A DNA stretch of 64,000 nucleotides. Origin: Carideicomes alvinocaridis (GTDB lineage Bacteria; Pseudomonadota; Alphaproteobacteria; Rhodobacterales; Rhodobacteraceae). The position numbers and the translations under genes are program-made. The notes below the pieces were generated by a model. The model made no database searches and was not told where the DNA came from. It worked only from the letters and a program-made list of their open reading frames with translations. Shown here piece after piece: positions 8,448-17,988 of the stretch. Position 1 is the stretch's first letter; each line of letters starts with the position of its first letter. The DNA lies in NCBI GenBank assembly GCA_005473895.2, contig SRJI02000015.1, forward strand, positions 1 to 64,000, in the 5' to 3' direction.

Positions 8448-10175
8448 ATGAGCATGCGCAGATTCTCCCTCGCCATTTCCACGCTTCTTGCCCTGGGCAC
8501 GGCGATGCCGTCCCAGGCCGAGATGTCGAGGGGCTTTTCCGGCGCCTACCTGTCGGCGCGCCAGGCCAGCCGGACCTCGGATTTCGAGGCTGCCGCCCGC
8601 TTCTACCAGGAGGCGCTGTCGCACGATTCCGGCAACGCCCAGCTGCTGGAGGCGCTGATCATCTCCGAGCTGAGCCTCGGCAACCTCGACAGCGCGCTGC
8701 CCTTCGCGCGGGAGCTGACCGACAGCGGCCAGAGCAGCCAGATCGCCCACATGGTGGAGGCCGCGGCGCTGGCCGCCGAGGGCGAATATGACGAGCTGAT
8801 CGACCGGCTGGGCCGGAAGGAAGGGATCGGACCGCTGGTCGACGGCCTGCTGCGCGCCTGGGCCCTGCTGGGCAAGGGCAACATGACCGACGCGCTGGTC
8901 GCCTTCGACGAGGTGGGCAACGAAAAGGGCCTGCTGGGCTTCGCGCTCTACCACAAGGCGCTGGCGCTGGCCTCGGTCGGCGATTTCGAAGGGGCGGAGG
9001 CGATCTATTCCGGGGCCGACGGCAACGGCGCGGTGCAGATGACCCGCCGCGGCGCCATGGCCCGGATCGAGGTGCTGAGCCAGCTCGACCGCAACGATGA
9101 TGCGCTGACCCTGCTGGACCGGGCTTTCGGCGCGGAACTCGACCCGCAGCTTCGCGACATGCGCGCGGCGCTGGAGGCGGGAGAGACGCTGCCCTTCACC
9201 CATGTCACCGGCGCGCGCGACGGCATGGCCGAGGTCTTCTTCTCCATCGCCGGGGCGCTGAAGAACGAGACGGAGGACGACTACACGCTGCTCTACAGCC
9301 GGATCGCGGAATATCTGCGCCCCGATCACATCGACGCGCTGCTGCTCTCGGCCGGGCTGCTGGAGGATCTGGGCCGGTACGAGCTGGCCACGCGCACCTA
9401 TCGGCGCGTTACCCCCGACAACCCGGCCTTCCACGCGGCCGAGCTGGGCCGCGCCGACAGCCTGCGCCGCGAGGGCAAGGTCGAGGCCGCGATCGAGGTG
9501 ATGGAGCAGCTGACCCGCACCCATGGCGACCTGCCGGTGGTCTACGTCACCCTCGGCGACACGCTGCGCCAGCAGGAACGCTTCGAGGAGGCGGCGGCGG
9601 CCTATGACAAGGCGCTCGACCTCTATGGCGAGCCGCAGCCGGAGCAATGGTTCATCTATTACGCCCGTGCCATCAGCCATGAACGCGTCGGCGCATGGCA
9701 GAAGGCCGAGGACGGGTTCCGCACCGCGCTGGAGCTCAATCCCGACCAGCCGCAGGTGCTGAACTACCTCGGCTATTCGCTGGTCGAGCGGCAGGAGAAG
9801 CTGGACGAGGCGCTGGGCATGATCGAGCGGGCGGTCACCGAACGGCCCGATTCGGGCTACATCGTCGATTCGCTGGGCTGGGCGCTCTACCGTCTGGACC
9901 GCTACGAGGAGGCGGTGGGCCACATGGAGCGCGCGGTGGAGCTGATGCCGGTGGACCCGGTGGTCAACGATCACCTGGGCGACGTGCTCTGGGCCGTGGG
10001 CCGGGAGATGGAGGCGCGGTTCCAGTGGCGCCGCGCGCTGAGCTTCATCACCCCCCAGAGCGACCTGGAAGAGGTCCGGCCGGAGCGGATCCGCCGCAAG
10101 CTGGAGATCGGTCTCGATCACGTCCTGGCGGAAGAAGGCGCGCCGCCGCTCAAGGTCGCGAATGACGAGATCTGA
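8448..10175 (+). CDS. Secreted or envelope-anchored tetratricopeptide repeat protein
   Basis: 575 residues. A signal peptide at 1-24 (cleaved after SQA) is followed almost entirely by TPR-like helix pairs, for example [36 protein letters not shown] and [23 protein letters not shown] proteins serve as scaffolds; no enzymatic motif is seen. The gene is conserved directly upstream of ispE in Rhodobacteraceae. Its end overlaps the ispE start by 14 bp, indicating one transcript. A possible sigma70 promoter, TTGATC and CTAGTC spaced by 16, lies about 40-60 bp before the start. An ATG at 8454 is an alternative start. Confidence 0.85.
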   Translation: MSMRRFSLAISTLLALGTAMPSQAEMSRGFSGAYLSARQASRTSDFEAAARFYQEALSHDSGNAQLLEALIISELSLGNLDSALPFARELTDSGQSSQIAHMVEAAALAAEGEYDELIDRLGRKEGIGPLVDGLLRAWALLGKGNMTDALVAFDEVGNEKGLLGFALYHKALALASVGDFEGAEAIYSGADGNGAVQMTRRGAMARIEVLSQLDRNDDALTLLDRAFGAELDPQLRDMRAALEAGETLPFTHVTGARDGMAEVFFSIAGALKNETEDDYTLLYSRIAEYLRPDHIDALLLSAGLLEDLGRYELATRTYRRVTPDNPAFHAAELGRADSLRREGKVEAAIEVMEQLTRTHGDLPVVYVTLGDTLRQQERFEEAAAAYDKALDLYGEPQPEQWFIYYARAISHERVGAWQKAEDGFRTALELNPDQPQVLNYLGYSLVERQEKLDEALGMIERAVTERPDSGYIVDSLGWALYRLDRYEEAVGHMERAVELMPVDPVVNDHLGDVLWAVGREMEARFQWRRALSFITPQSDLEEVRPERIRRKLEIGLDHVLAEEGAPPLKVANDEI

Positions 10176-10992
10176 GGTCTTTGCCCCGGCAAAGGTCAAC
10201 CTGACGCTGCATGTCACCGGGCGCCGCCCCGACGGGTATCACCTGCTTGATTCCCTGGTGGTCTTCACCGGGCTGGGCGACCGGCTGACCCTGTCGCCAG
10301 CCCCGGCCACGACGCTGGAGGTGACCGGCCCGATGGCCGCGGGCGTGCCCGTGGACGGTCGCAACCTCTGCCTCCGGGCGGCCGCGCTCTTCGACCAAGC
10401 GGTGGCGATCGGGCTGGAGAAGCACCTGCCGGCAGCGGGCGGCATCGGCGGCGGGTCGTCGGACGCGGCGGCGGTGATCCGGGTGCTGCGCGACTGGACG
10501 GGGCAGGCGCCCGACCCCGCGGCGCTGCTGGACCTGGGCGCGGACCTGCCGGTCTGCCTCGACCCGCGGCCGCAGCGCATGGCGGGGATCGGCGAGCGGC
10601 TGACCCCGGTGCCGGGCCTGCCGGAGTGCTGGCTGGTCCTGGTCAATGCGGGGGTGGAGGTGCCGACCGGCGCGGTCTTTTCCGCCATGACCCGGCGCGA
10701 CAACCCGCCCATGGCGGACCTGCCCGGCTGGCGCGACGCGCGTGACCTGGCCGGCTGGCTGGCACAGCAGCGCAACGACCTGGAATCGCCGGCGCGCGCG
10801 GTGGCACCGGTGATCGACGAGGTCCTGGCAGCCATCGGGGCGACGCCGGGCTGCCTGTTGTCACGGATGTCGGGGTCGGGGGGAACCTGCTTTGGCCTCT
10901 ACGCCGGCGCGGCGGAGGCGGAGGCGGCCGCGCGGCAACTCGGCGCCGGCGGATGGTGGGCGCAGGCCACGGGGTTGTTCACACCGCGGTGA
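10162..10992 (+). CDS. ispE: 4-diphosphocytidyl-2-C-methyl-D-erythritol kinase
   Basis: 276 residues, close to the usual 280-290. It phosphorylates CDP-methylerythritol in the MEP pathway to isoprenoid precursors. The N-terminal [20 protein letters not shown] and the GHMP-kinase ATP loop [15 protein letters not shown] are diagnostic, as is the C-terminal [13 protein letters not shown]. The ATG overlaps the end of the TPR gene by 14 bp. A GC-rich hairpin follows the stop codon, facing the convergent FKBP gene. Confidence 0.97.
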   Translation: MTRSEVFAPAKVNLTLHVTGRRPDGYHLLDSLVVFTGLGDRLTLSPAPATTLEVTGPMAAGVPVDGRNLCLRAAALFDQAVAIGLEKHLPAAGGIGGGSSDAAAVIRVLRDWTGQAPDPAALLDLGADLPVCLDPRPQRMAGIGERLTPVPGLPECWLVLVNAGVEVPTGAVFSAMTRRDNPPMADLPGWRDARDLAGWLAQQRNDLESPARAVAPVIDEVLAAIGATPGCLLSRMSGSGGTCFGLYAGAAEAEAAARQLGAGGWWAQATGLFTPR

Positions 10993-11003
10993 CGCAAGGG
11001 GGT

Positions 11004-11042
11004 GACGCCCGGCCAGCGCGGGTCAGCGCGGGCCGGGGCGTC
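11004..11042. terminator. Hairpin between convergent ispE and FKBP genes
   Basis: GACGCCCGGCC at 11004-11014 pairs with GGCCGGGGCGTC at 11031-11042 with one bulge. It fills most of the 70 bp between the convergent stop codons and could end transcription from both sides. There is no T-run. Confidence 0.45.
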
Positions 11043-11062
11043 GTCGTCTCGGGCGCGTACGC

Positions 11063-11491
11063 TCAGGCGATCTCGACCAGTTCGATGTCGAAGGTCAGGT
11101 CCTTGCCCGCCAGCGGGTGGTTCGCGTCGAGCGTGACCTCGGCCTCGTTGACGTCGATCACCGTGACCGGCATCACCTGGCCGTTCGGCGTCTGGACCTG
11201 CAGCTGCGTGCCGAGGTCGAGCGGAATGTTGTCCGGGATCTCGGAACGCGGCACGGCCTGCTTGGCGGAGGGGTCGGGCTGGCCATAGGCCTCATCCGCG
11301 GGGACCTCCACCTTCTTTTTCTCGCCCACTTCCATGCCCGGCATCGCATTGTCGAGGCCGGGAATGATCTGACCGGAGCCGACTTCGAATTCCAGGGGCT
11401 CACGGCCGTCGCTGGTGTCGAAGGTCGAGCCGTCCTGCAGCGTACCGGTATAGTGAATGCGTACGGTGTCACCCGTTTTGACCTGGGTCAT
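11063..11491 (-). CDS. FKBP-type peptidyl-prolyl isomerase, SlyD-like
   Basis: 142 residues, cytoplasmic, no signal peptide. VRIHYTGTLQDGSTFDTS and the central segment PLEFEVGSGQIIPGLDNA are the FKBP active-site strands, followed by a SlyD-type insert-in-flap region with KVEVPADEAYG. It catalyses cis-trans isomerisation of prolyl bonds and probably acts as a chaperone. It lacks the His-rich metal tail of E. coli SlyD. AGGAGA at 11496-11501 precedes the ATG at 11491; a longer frame starting at 11545 lacks conservation. It converges with ispE. Confidence 0.92.
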   Translation of the reverse strand: MTQVKTGDTVRIHYTGTLQDGSTFDTSDGREPLEFEVGSGQIIPGLDNAMPGMEVGEKKKVEVPADEAYGQPDPSAKQAVPRSEIPDNIPLDLGTQLQVQTPNGQVMPVTVIDVNEAEVTLDANHPLAGKDLTFDIELVEIA

Positions 11492-11688
11492 GTCATCTCC
11501 TGACGAATTGACGTGATAGCTTGATTGCTTGACGAGGCCGCGCACGACGCGGGTTCTCGGGGCTTACGCGCGCGAGTCTCTAGACCATGGAAAGGTATGT
11601 AAACCCCCAGTGGATCCCGGCAAGGGCGCTTTTCCCGCTTTAATCCGCTTGTGCCACGTGCCACCCTGCTGGGTAAAGGGAGCACGCC

Positions 11689-12375
11689 ATGCCGATTACC
11701 ACCTGTGTGTTCGACGCCTACGGCACCCTCTTCGACGTCACCGCCGCCGCCCGCGCGGCCGCGGCAGAGCCGGGATACGAGGGCTTTGCCGGCGCATGGG
11801 AAAAGGTGGCGGCGGATTGGCGGACCAAGCAGCTGCAATATACCTGGCTCCGCGCGATCACCGACGAACACGACGATTTCTGGCGGGTCACGCAGGATGC
11901 GCTCGACTGGGCGCTGGAGGCGGCGGGACAGGATGGCGACCCCCATCTGCGCGAGCGGCTGCTCGACCTCTACTGGGAGCTGGAGGCCTTTCCCGAGGTG
12001 CCCGACATGCTGGCGCGGCTGAAGGACGGGGGCATGGTGACGGCGATCCTGTCCAACGGCTCCCCGCCGATGCTGAAGGGGGCGGTGGACTCGGGCGGGA
12101 TCGGCGGCCTGCTGGACGAGGTGCTGTCGGTGGAAAGCGTCGGCATCTACAAGCCCGCCTCGGCGGTCTATTCGCTGGTGCGGAACCGCTTCGGCTGCGA
12201 ACGCGACGAGGTGCTCTTTGTCTCGTCCAACGGCTGGGACGCCTCCGCCGCGGCCGGCTTCGGGTTCGAGACGGCCTGGGTCAACCGGGCGGGCCTGCCG
12301 CAGGAGCGGCTGCCGCACGCGCCAGCGCATACGATCGACGACCTCTCCGGCATTCCGGCGCTGGCGGGCCTCTGA
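11689..12375 (+). CDS. Haloacid dehalogenase, type II (L-2-haloacid dehalogenase)
   Basis: 228 residues. CVFDAYGTLFDV carries the nucleophile Asp9, SNGSP is the second motif, YKPASAVYSLV carries the catalytic Lys, and SSNGWDASAAAGFGF is the fourth. The FDAYGTL and SSNGWD forms are typical of HadL-type dehalogenases, which convert L-2-haloalkanoic acids to D-2-hydroxy acids, rather than of phosphatases. It is followed after 4 bp by an alpha/beta hydrolase and then a dehydratase-like gene, forming a three-gene operon. A physiological haloacid substrate is not evident. Confidence 0.88.
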   Translation: MPITTCVFDAYGTLFDVTAAARAAAAEPGYEGFAGAWEKVAADWRTKQLQYTWLRAITDEHDDFWRVTQDALDWALEAAGQDGDPHLRERLLDLYWELEAFPEVPDMLARLKDGGMVTAILSNGSPPMLKGAVDSGGIGGLLDEVLSVESVGIYKPASAVYSLVRNRFGCERDEVLFVSSNGWDASAAAGFGFETAWVNRAGLPQERLPHAPAHTIDDLSGIPALAGL

Positions 12376-12379
12376 TCCC

Positions 12380-13204
12380 ATGGCGCGATTCACCACCTCG
12401 GACGGCCTGTCGCTGCATTTCACCGATACGGGGCAGGGGGTGCCGATCCTCTGCCTCGCCGGGCTGACCCGGACGGGCGAGGATTTCGCCTATGTCACCC
12501 CGCATCTCGACGGCGCGCGGGTCCTGACGATGGATTACCGCGGGCGGGGCCGCTCCGACTGGGCGCCGGATCCGTCCAGCTATACCCCCGCGCGCGAGGC
12601 GCAGGACGTGGTGGAGCTGCTGGATCATCTCGGCCTGCCGCAGGTGGCGATCCTCGGGTCGTCGCGGGGCGGGCTGGTGGCCATGGTGCTGGCCGCCACC
12701 GCCAAGGACCGGCTGACCGGCGTGGCGCTGAACGACGTGGGGCCGGAGCTGGAGCCCGAGGGGGTGGCGGCGATCAGCGGCTATCTCGGCCGCGACCCGG
12801 ACTGGCGCACGCTGGACGAGGCGGCGCAGGCGCGGCCCGCGGCGATGCCCGGCTTTCGCGGCGTCCCCGAGGCGCGCTGGCGCCAGGAGGTGGCGAGGCT
12901 CTACCGCGAGACGCCGGAGGGCCTGCGCATCACCTACGACCCCAAGCTGCGCGAGGCGGTGCTGCCCGACCCTCCGCCGCCGCCGGTGGACCTGTGGCCC
13001 CTGTTCGACGCGCTCGAGGGGCTGCCGCTGGCGCTGATCCGGGGGGCGAATTCCGACCTGCTGTCGGCCGCCACGGCGCAGAAGATGCAGGAGCGGCGGC
13101 CCGACATGATCCTGGCCGAAGTGGCGGATCGCGGGCATATCCCCTTTCTCGACGAACCCGAAGCGCTGGCGGCGCTGCGGGACTGGATGGGTCGGTTGCC
13201 ATGA
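12380..13204 (+). CDS. Alpha/beta hydrolase
   Basis: 274 residues. The nucleophile elbow is GSSRG with Ser95; the oxyanion region is LAGLTRTG, and DRGHIPFLDEPEAL supplies the catalytic His. The fold family covers esterases, lactonases and C-C hydrolases, and I cannot tell the substrate. The start at 12380 is 4 bp after the dehalogenase stop. The end overlaps the next gene by ATGA, so the three genes are probably translationally coupled. Confidence 0.85.
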   Translation: MARFTTSDGLSLHFTDTGQGVPILCLAGLTRTGEDFAYVTPHLDGARVLTMDYRGRGRSDWAPDPSSYTPAREAQDVVELLDHLGLPQVAILGSSRGGLVAMVLAATAKDRLTGVALNDVGPELEPEGVAAISGYLGRDPDWRTLDEAAQARPAAMPGFRGVPEARWRQEVARLYRETPEGLRITYDPKLREAVLPDPPPPPVDLWPLFDALEGLPLALIRGANSDLLSAATAQKMQERRPDMILAEVADRGHIPFLDEPEALAALRDWMGRLP

Positions 13205-14175
13205 ATTACGAGATGATCAAGGCCGCCACGGCGCGGCTCGACGGCCATGTGCGGCACACGCCGCTGCTGTCCTCGCCCTTCCTGGACGAGATCGCGGGCC
13301 GGCGCGTGCTGGTGAAGGCGGAATGCCTGCAGCATACCGGCAGCTTCAAGTTCCGCGGCGCGTGGTCGGCCCTGTCGGCGCTCGACCCGCCGGTGCGGTC
13401 GCGGGGCGTGCTGGCCTATTCCTCCGGCAACCATGCGCAGGGCGTGGCCCATGCGGCGTGGCTGCACGGGGTGGCGGCGACGATCATCATGCCCTCGGAC
13501 GCGCCGCGGCTGAAGATCGCCAATACCCGCGCGCTGGGCGCCGAGGTGGTGCTGTACGACCGGGCAAACGAAAGCCGGGAAGAGATCGGCGCCGCGCTGG
13601 CCAGAGAGCGGGGCCTGACCCTGATCAAGCCCTATGACGAGCCGCAGGTCATCGCCGGCCAGGGCTCCGTCGGGCTGGAGATCGCCGAAGAGGCCCATGA
13701 CCTGGGCATCACCGAGGCCGAGGTGCTGGTCTGCTGCGGCGGGGGCGGGCTGACCTCCGGCATCGCGCTCGCGCTGGAAGAGCGGGCGCCGGGCTTTCGC
13801 GTCCGTCCGGTGGAGCCGGAAGGGTTCGACGACACCGCGCGCTCGCTGCGCTCGGGCGAGCGGGAAAGCAACCCGGCGCAGGCCGGATCGCTCTGCGACG
13901 CGATCCTGACGCCGGCCCCGGGCGAGATCACCTTTCCCATCGTGAAACGCCTCTGCGGCCCGGGCCTTGCCGTGTCGGATGACGAGGCGCTTCGGGCCAT
14001 GGCGCTGGCCTTTGCGCGGCTCAAGCTGGTGGCGGAACCCGGCGGCGCGGTGGCCTTGGCGGCGGCGCTGTTCCGGGCGGCAGAGCTGCAATCGGATCAC
14101 GTGATCGTCACCGTCTCGGGCGGCAACGTGGACGCGGACCTCTTCGCCCGCGCATTGGAGGCGCACGCGCCCTGA
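13201..14175 (+). CDS. PLP-dependent threonine/serine dehydratase-like enzyme
   Basis: 324 residues, a fold-type II PLP enzyme without the C-terminal ACT domain of biosynthetic IlvA. HTGSFKFRGA carries the PLP-binding Lys50, SSGNHAQGVA binds the substrate carboxylate, CCGGGGLTSG is the phosphate-binding loop and TVSGGNVD closes the site. The short length fits catabolic threonine ammonia-lyase, serine racemase or hydroxyaspartate ammonia-lyase; which one cannot be decided by eye. The ATG overlaps the hydrolase stop by 4 bp. It converges with irr. Confidence 0.85.
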   Translation: MNYEMIKAATARLDGHVRHTPLLSSPFLDEIAGRRVLVKAECLQHTGSFKFRGAWSALSALDPPVRSRGVLAYSSGNHAQGVAHAAWLHGVAATIIMPSDAPRLKIANTRALGAEVVLYDRANESREEIGAALARERGLTLIKPYDEPQVIAGQGSVGLEIAEEAHDLGITEAEVLVCCGGGGLTSGIALALEERAPGFRVRPVEPEGFDDTARSLRSGERESNPAQAGSLCDAILTPAPGEITFPIVKRLCGPGLAVSDDEALRAMALAFARLKLVAEPGGAVALAAALFRAAELQSDHVIVTVSGGNVDADLFARALEAHAP

Positions 14176-14208
14176 GCGCGGGTCAGCCTCAGTCAAGTCA
14201 GCTCAGGT

Positions 14209-14634
14209 TCAGGCGCCGGTCTTGCGGCGCAGGCGGATCACCACGTCGACCTTGGCGATCTCCGCCCCTTCGGGCGCCTCGGGAAGCTGCAGGATCTGCA
14301 CCTGTTCCGACGGGGCATCGCTGAGCTTGCCGTCATCTTCCCAGAAGAAGTGGGGGTGATCGTGGGTATTGGTGTCGAAATAGCTTTTCGAGCCGTCCAC
14401 CATCACCTCCTGCATCAGGCCGGCCTGACAGAAGGCGCGCAGCGTGTTGTAGACGGTGGCCAGCGACACCTGTTCGCCGCGATCCTGTGCGGCGGCGAAA
14501 AGGCTTTCGGCCGTGACGTGCCGGTCATGGCCGTCACCCACGAGAAGGGTAGCCAGCGAGACGCGCTGCCGCGTCGGCCTGAGACCCGCGCCGGACAGCC
14601 AGTCGGCGCCGCGCTTGGTTGCCTGAGCGTTCAT
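14209..14634 (-). CDS. irr: Iron response regulator Irr, Fur family
   Basis: 141 residues. A winged helix ([14 protein letters not shown], then [18 protein letters not shown]) and a metal/heme site with the run His91-Asp-His93-Pro-His95 identify a Fur-family protein; the position directly divergent from fabA is the usual place of irr in Rhodobacteraceae. Irr controls iron uptake, haem and Fe-S genes in response to haem or iron status. The N-terminal haem-regulatory Cys-Pro motif of Bradyrhizobium Irr is absent, as in other Rhodobacteraceae. The start at 14634 is preceded by AAGGAAAGAG; a longer frame to 14685 would run through the promoter. Confidence 0.88.
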   Translation of the reverse strand: MNAQATKRGADWLSGAGLRPTRQRVSLATLLVGDGHDRHVTAESLFAAAQDRGEQVSLATVYNTLRAFCQAGLMQEVMVDGSKSYFDTNTHDHPHFFWEDDGKLSDAPSEQVQILQLPEAPEGAEIAKVDVVIRLRRKTGA

Positions 14635-14663
14635 TTCGGCACTCTTTCCTTGTCTTCGACCCA

Positions 14664-14693
14664 CATATAAGCGTGACGGAGGCATGTTTTCAA
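14664..14693 (-). promoter_or_regulatory. Sigma70-type promoter of irr
   Basis: On the minus strand TTGAAA (14693-14688) and TATATG (14669-14664) are separated by 18 bp, a good sigma70 match, with the -10 box 29 bp before the irr start. Confidence 0.6.
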
Positions 14694-14697
14694 TCGG

Positions 14698-14710
14698 ATT
14701 CCTCTGGAAT
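14698..14710. promoter_or_regulatory. Inverted repeat in the irr-fabA divergent region
   Basis: ATTCC-TCT-GGAAT is a perfect 5-bp-arm dyad just upstream of the irr -35 box. It could be an operator, perhaps for Irr itself, but it does not contain the full published iron control element. Confidence 0.3.
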
Positions 14711-14752
14711 ACCCCTCGTGCGGGGCTGCCGTGGCCCTGTCGCCTCGCAGGC

Positions 14753-14781
14753 TTGCAAGCGCGCTTCGCCGGGTGATAGAG
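14753..14781 (+). promoter_or_regulatory. Possible promoter of fabA-fabB-fabI
   Basis: TTGCAA (14753-14758), a 17 bp spacer and ATAGAG (14776-14781) lie 35 bp before the fabA start. The -35 box sits inside the perfect palindrome GCTTGCAAGC (14751-14760). Confidence 0.35.
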
Positions 14782-14816
14782 GGATGAAGCAAACGACAGA
14801 GAAGGAGCACGGCTCG

Positions 14817-15329
14817 ATGGCCGGTTACCCGACCAGTTTCGACAAGGACGAGCTCCTGAAATGCGCGCGAGGCGAGCTTTTCGGGCCAGGAAATGCGCAG
14901 CTGCCGGAACCCCCGATGCTGATGATGGACCGCATCACCGACGTGAGTTCGGATGGCGGCGCCAACGGCAAGGGGCACATCACGGCCGAGCTGGATATCA
15001 ACCCGGACCTCTGGTTCTTCCCCTGCCACTTCCCCGGCAACCCGGTGATGCCCGGCTGCCTGATGGTGGACGGGCTGTGGCAGCTGACCGGCTTCAACCT
15101 CGGCTGGCGCGGCTGGCAGGGGCAGGGCTTTGCGCTGGGCGCCGGCGAGGTCAAGCTGACCGGGATGATCCGGCCGGACCGCAAGCTGGTGACCTACCAC
15201 ATCGATTTCACGCGCGTGATCGAGCGCCGGCTCAAGATGGGCGTGGCCGATGGCCGGGTCGAGGCGGACGGTGAAACCGTCTGCGAAGTCAAGGACATGA
15301 AAGTGGGTCTCGCGACAGCCGAGAGCTGA
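14817..15329 (+). CDS. fabA: 3-hydroxydecanoyl-ACP dehydratase/isomerase
   Basis: 170 residues, as in E. coli (172). FabA dehydrates 3-hydroxyacyl-ACP and isomerises trans-2- to cis-3-decenoyl-ACP, the branch point to unsaturated fatty acids. Catalytic His71 and Asp85 lie in [19 protein letters not shown]. The start at 14817 has GAAGGAG nine bases upstream and gives the standard N-terminus ([18 protein letters not shown]); an in-frame ATG at 14784 adds 11 unconserved residues. First gene of the fabA-fabB-fabI operon. Confidence 0.97.
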   Translation: MAGYPTSFDKDELLKCARGELFGPGNAQLPEPPMLMMDRITDVSSDGGANGKGHITAELDINPDLWFFPCHFPGNPVMPGCLMVDGLWQLTGFNLGWRGWQGQGFALGAGEVKLTGMIRPDRKLVTYHIDFTRVIERRLKMGVADGRVEADGETVCEVKDMKVGLATAES

Positions 15330-15355
15330 TCGCGCCCATTCGAGGGAGAGCGCCA

Positions 15356-16585
15356 ATGCGCCGCGTCGTCGTCACCGGACTGGGCATCGTATCGTCCATC
15401 GGCAACAACGCCGAGGAAGTCACCGCCGCGCTCAGGGCGGGCAAGTCCGGCATCACTGCCAACGAGGACATGAAGGAACACGGCTTCCGCAGCCAGATCG
15501 CCGGGGACGTGAAGCTCGACCTCGCCGACCACGTGGACAAGCGGACGCTGCGCTTCATGGGGCCGGGGGCGGCCTATGCCTACATCTCCATGGCCCAGGC
15601 GATCGAGGATGCAGGGCTGGAGGAAGGCGACATCGTCAATCCGCGCACCGGCCTCGTGGCGGGGTCCGGCGGGCCGTCGACCAGCGCCATGTTCGCCGCG
15701 CACCAGACCGTGCTGAAATCCGGCGGGACCAAGCGGATCGGCCCCTTCGCGGTGCCGAAATGCATGTCCTCCACGATCTCGGCCAACCTGGCCACCGCCT
15801 ACAAGATCAAGGGCATCAACTATTCCATCACCTCGGCCTGCTCCACCTCGCTGCATTGCATCGGCAACGCGGCCGAGCAGATCATGATGGGCAAGCAGGA
15901 CGTGATGTTCGCCGGCGGCGGGGAAGAGCTTGACTGGACGCTGTCCTCCCTCTTCGACGCGATGGGCGCCATGTCCTCCAAGTTCAACGACACGCCGGAA
16001 CGTGCCAGCCGGGCCTTCGACGCGGAGCGGGACGGTTTCGTCATCGGCGGCGGCGGCGGCATGGTGGTGCTGGAAGACCTCGATCACGCCATCGCCCGCG
16101 GCGCCAAGATCTATGCCGAGGTGACGGGCTACGCCGCCACCTCCGACGGCCACGACATGGTGGCCCCCTCGGGCGAGGGCGGCGAGCGGGCCATGCGGCT
16201 GGCGCTGAACACGCTGCCGGAGGACCGCAAGGTCAGCTACATCAACGCCCATGGCACCTCGACCCCCGTGGGCGACGTGGGCGAGGTGGAAGCGGTGCGC
16301 CGTGTCTTCGGCACCGGGACCACGCCGCCCATCTCCTCCACCAAGTCGATGACGGGCCACACCCAGGGCGCGGCGGGCGCGCAGGAAGCGATTTACTGCC
16401 TGCTGATGCTCAAGAACGACTTCATCACCCCCTCGATCAACGTGGAAACGCTGGACCCGGCCCTCGACCCGGCCGAGATCGCCACGGCCTATGTCGAGGA
16501 TGCGGGGCTGGACACGGTGATGACCAATTCCTTCGGGTTCGGCGGCACGAACGGTTCGATGCTGCTGTCCCGGTATCGTGGGTGA
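15356..16585 (+). CDS. fabB: 3-oxoacyl-ACP synthase I
   Basis: 409 residues. FabB elongates acyl-ACP, including the cis-3-decenoyl product of FabA, and so is needed for unsaturated fatty acids. The catalytic triad is Cys162 ([10 protein letters not shown]), His299 ([11 protein letters not shown]) and His335 ([13 protein letters not shown]). The C-terminal [14 protein letters not shown] is typical. It lies 26 bp after fabA, with fabI 10 bp downstream. Confidence 0.97.
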   Translation: MRRVVVTGLGIVSSIGNNAEEVTAALRAGKSGITANEDMKEHGFRSQIAGDVKLDLADHVDKRTLRFMGPGAAYAYISMAQAIEDAGLEEGDIVNPRTGLVAGSGGPSTSAMFAAHQTVLKSGGTKRIGPFAVPKCMSSTISANLATAYKIKGINYSITSACSTSLHCIGNAAEQIMMGKQDVMFAGGGEELDWTLSSLFDAMGAMSSKFNDTPERASRAFDAERDGFVIGGGGGMVVLEDLDHAIARGAKIYAEVTGYAATSDGHDMVAPSGEGGERAMRLALNTLPEDRKVSYINAHGTSTPVGDVGEVEAVRRVFGTGTTPPISSTKSMTGHTQGAAGAQEAIYCLLMLKNDFITPSINVETLDPALDPAEIATAYVEDAGLDTVMTNSFGFGGTNGSMLLSRYRG

Positions 16586-16595
16586 GGAGCGGACC

Positions 16596-17387
16596 ATGGT
16601 GGTTCAGTTGAAAGGCAAGCGCGGGCTGATCATGGGGGTCGCCAACGACCGCTCCATCGCCTGGGGGATCGCCAAGGCGATGCACGAGGCGGGGGCGGAG
16701 CTTGCATTTTCCTACCAGGGCGAGGCGTTCGGCAAGCGCCTGGCGCCGCTGGCGGAAAGCGTCGGCTCCGACCTGATGGTCGACATGGACGTCACCAGCG
16801 ACGAGTCGCTCGATGCGGGGTTCGCCCAGCTGGCCGAGCGCTGGCCGACCATCGATTTCCTCGTCCACGCGGTGGCCTTTTCCGACAAGTCCGAGCTGAC
16901 CGGCCGGTTCATCAACACGTCGCGCCGCAACTTCAAGAATTCGCTGGATATTTCCGCCTATTCCTTCATCGAGGTCGCGCGCCGCGCCCACCCGATGATG
17001 CGCGAGACCGGCGGCACGCTGCTGACCCTGACCTACCAGGGCTCGAACAAGGTGGTGCCGAACTACAACGTGATGGGCGTGGCCAAGGCGGCGCTGGAAT
17101 CGATCACCCGCTACCTCGCCAACGACCTCGGCCCCGACGGGATCCGGGTCAACGCGATCTCGCCCGGCCCGATGAAGACGCTGGCCGGCGCGGCGATCGG
17201 CGGCGCGCGCAAGACCTACAAGTTCACCGAGCAGAACACCCCCATGCGCGCCAACGCGACGCTTGAGGCGGTGGGCGGCACGGCGGTCTGGCTGGCCTCC
17301 GACGCCGGATCCTGCACCACGGGCGAGATCGTGCATGTCGATGGCGGCTACCACGTTCTGGCCATGCCGCAGCCAGAATTCCTCTGA
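16596..17387 (+). CDS. fabI: Enoyl-ACP reductase (NADH)
   Basis: 263 residues, short-chain dehydrogenase fold with the FabI-specific motif Tyr-X6-Lys: Tyr157 and Lys164 in PNYNVMGVAKAALES. GVANDRSIAWGIA is the divergent NADH-binding loop of FabI. It reduces the enoyl-ACP double bond in the last step of each elongation cycle and is the family targeted by triclosan and diazaborines. The start at 16596 follows GAGGAGCGG, 10 bp after fabB; six more codons upstream would overlap the fabB end. Last gene of the operon. Confidence 0.96.
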   Translation: MVVQLKGKRGLIMGVANDRSIAWGIAKAMHEAGAELAFSYQGEAFGKRLAPLAESVGSDLMVDMDVTSDESLDAGFAQLAERWPTIDFLVHAVAFSDKSELTGRFINTSRRNFKNSLDISAYSFIEVARRAHPMMRETGGTLLTLTYQGSNKVVPNYNVMGVAKAALESITRYLANDLGPDGIRVNAISPGPMKTLAGAAIGGARKTYKFTEQNTPMRANATLEAVGGTAVWLASDAGSCTTGEIVHVDGGYHVLAMPQPEFL

Positions 17388-17402
17388 CCTGACAGGGCCG
17401 TA

Positions 17403-17431
17403 GCGAGCGACCTTCATCCGAGGGCGCTCGC
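17403..17431. terminator. Stem-loop between fabI and the convergent TrmO-like gene
   Basis: GCGAGCG (17403-17409) pairs with CGCTCGC (17425-17431) around a 15-base loop in the 95 bp between convergent stops. No T-run, so termination is only inferred. Confidence 0.35.
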
Positions 17432-17482
17432 CCGCCTCCTCGGGGGTCTACTGCCGCCTGTCGGTATGTCCGGCCGGCATTC

Positions 17483-17965
17483 CTATGATTTTCCGGGGGT
17501 TTCCCAGTAGTTCTTCATGATTTCGCGGGCCCAGTCCGGCTCGCGAAGCTCCCCGCGTGGCAGGTAGCCCGACCAGACCGGCTTCACGTCCAGCACCGGC
17601 GTGCCGTCCACCGCGTCCAGCCCTTCCACGTGCAACTCCAGCCCGTCGACGCGCAGCAGCCGGCAGATGCTGACCCCGATCCGGTTCTGCCGCATCCGCC
17701 CGCGCTGCGCGAAGATGCCGACCTCGGGCCAGTCCGTCCGCCCGCGGGGATGGCGCGCGCCCGTCTCCTGCGGCTCGTCGGCATGCAGGTGGAAATGGAA
17801 CACCACCTCCACATGCGATTGCAGCTCCAGCCCGCGCGTCGCATCCGGGGCAAACCGCTCCGGGTCCAGGGCGATGACCGACCGGTTGTCGCCCCAGCCG
17901 TCCTTGGTCGCCTCGGCCCGGCCGCCCTGCACATGGCCCACCGGGCGCATCTCGATAAGGTCCAT
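17483..17965 (-). CDS. TrmO-like SAM-dependent methyltransferase (UPF0066)
   Basis: 160 residues. The beta-barrel motifs of the TsaA/TrmO family are clear: RPVGHVQGGR at the N-terminus, HVEVVFHFH, and TGARHPRGRTDWPEVGIFAQ followed by RQNRIGVSICRLL and GLDAVDGTPVLDVKP. TrmO adds the N6-methyl group to t6A37 in tRNA-Thr(GGU), using SAM. This form is shorter than E. coli TrmO, which has a C-terminal extension, so it may be a single-domain relative. GGGAGGGG precedes the ATG at 17965. It lies 23 bp after terC. Confidence 0.8.
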   Translation of the reverse strand: MDLIEMRPVGHVQGGRAEATKDGWGDNRSVIALDPERFAPDATRGLELQSHVEVVFHFHLHADEPQETGARHPRGRTDWPEVGIFAQRGRMRQNRIGVSICRLLRVDGLELHVEGLDAVDGTPVLDVKPVWSGYLPRGELREPDWAREIMKNYWETPGKS

Positions 17966-17988
17966 CCGCCCCTCCCTCGGTCGCGTGC

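Noticed and set aside
11689-14175. Haloalkanoate degradation operon
   Set aside because: The dehalogenase motif is sound, but the accompanying hydrolase and dehydratase do not form a known haloacid pathway.
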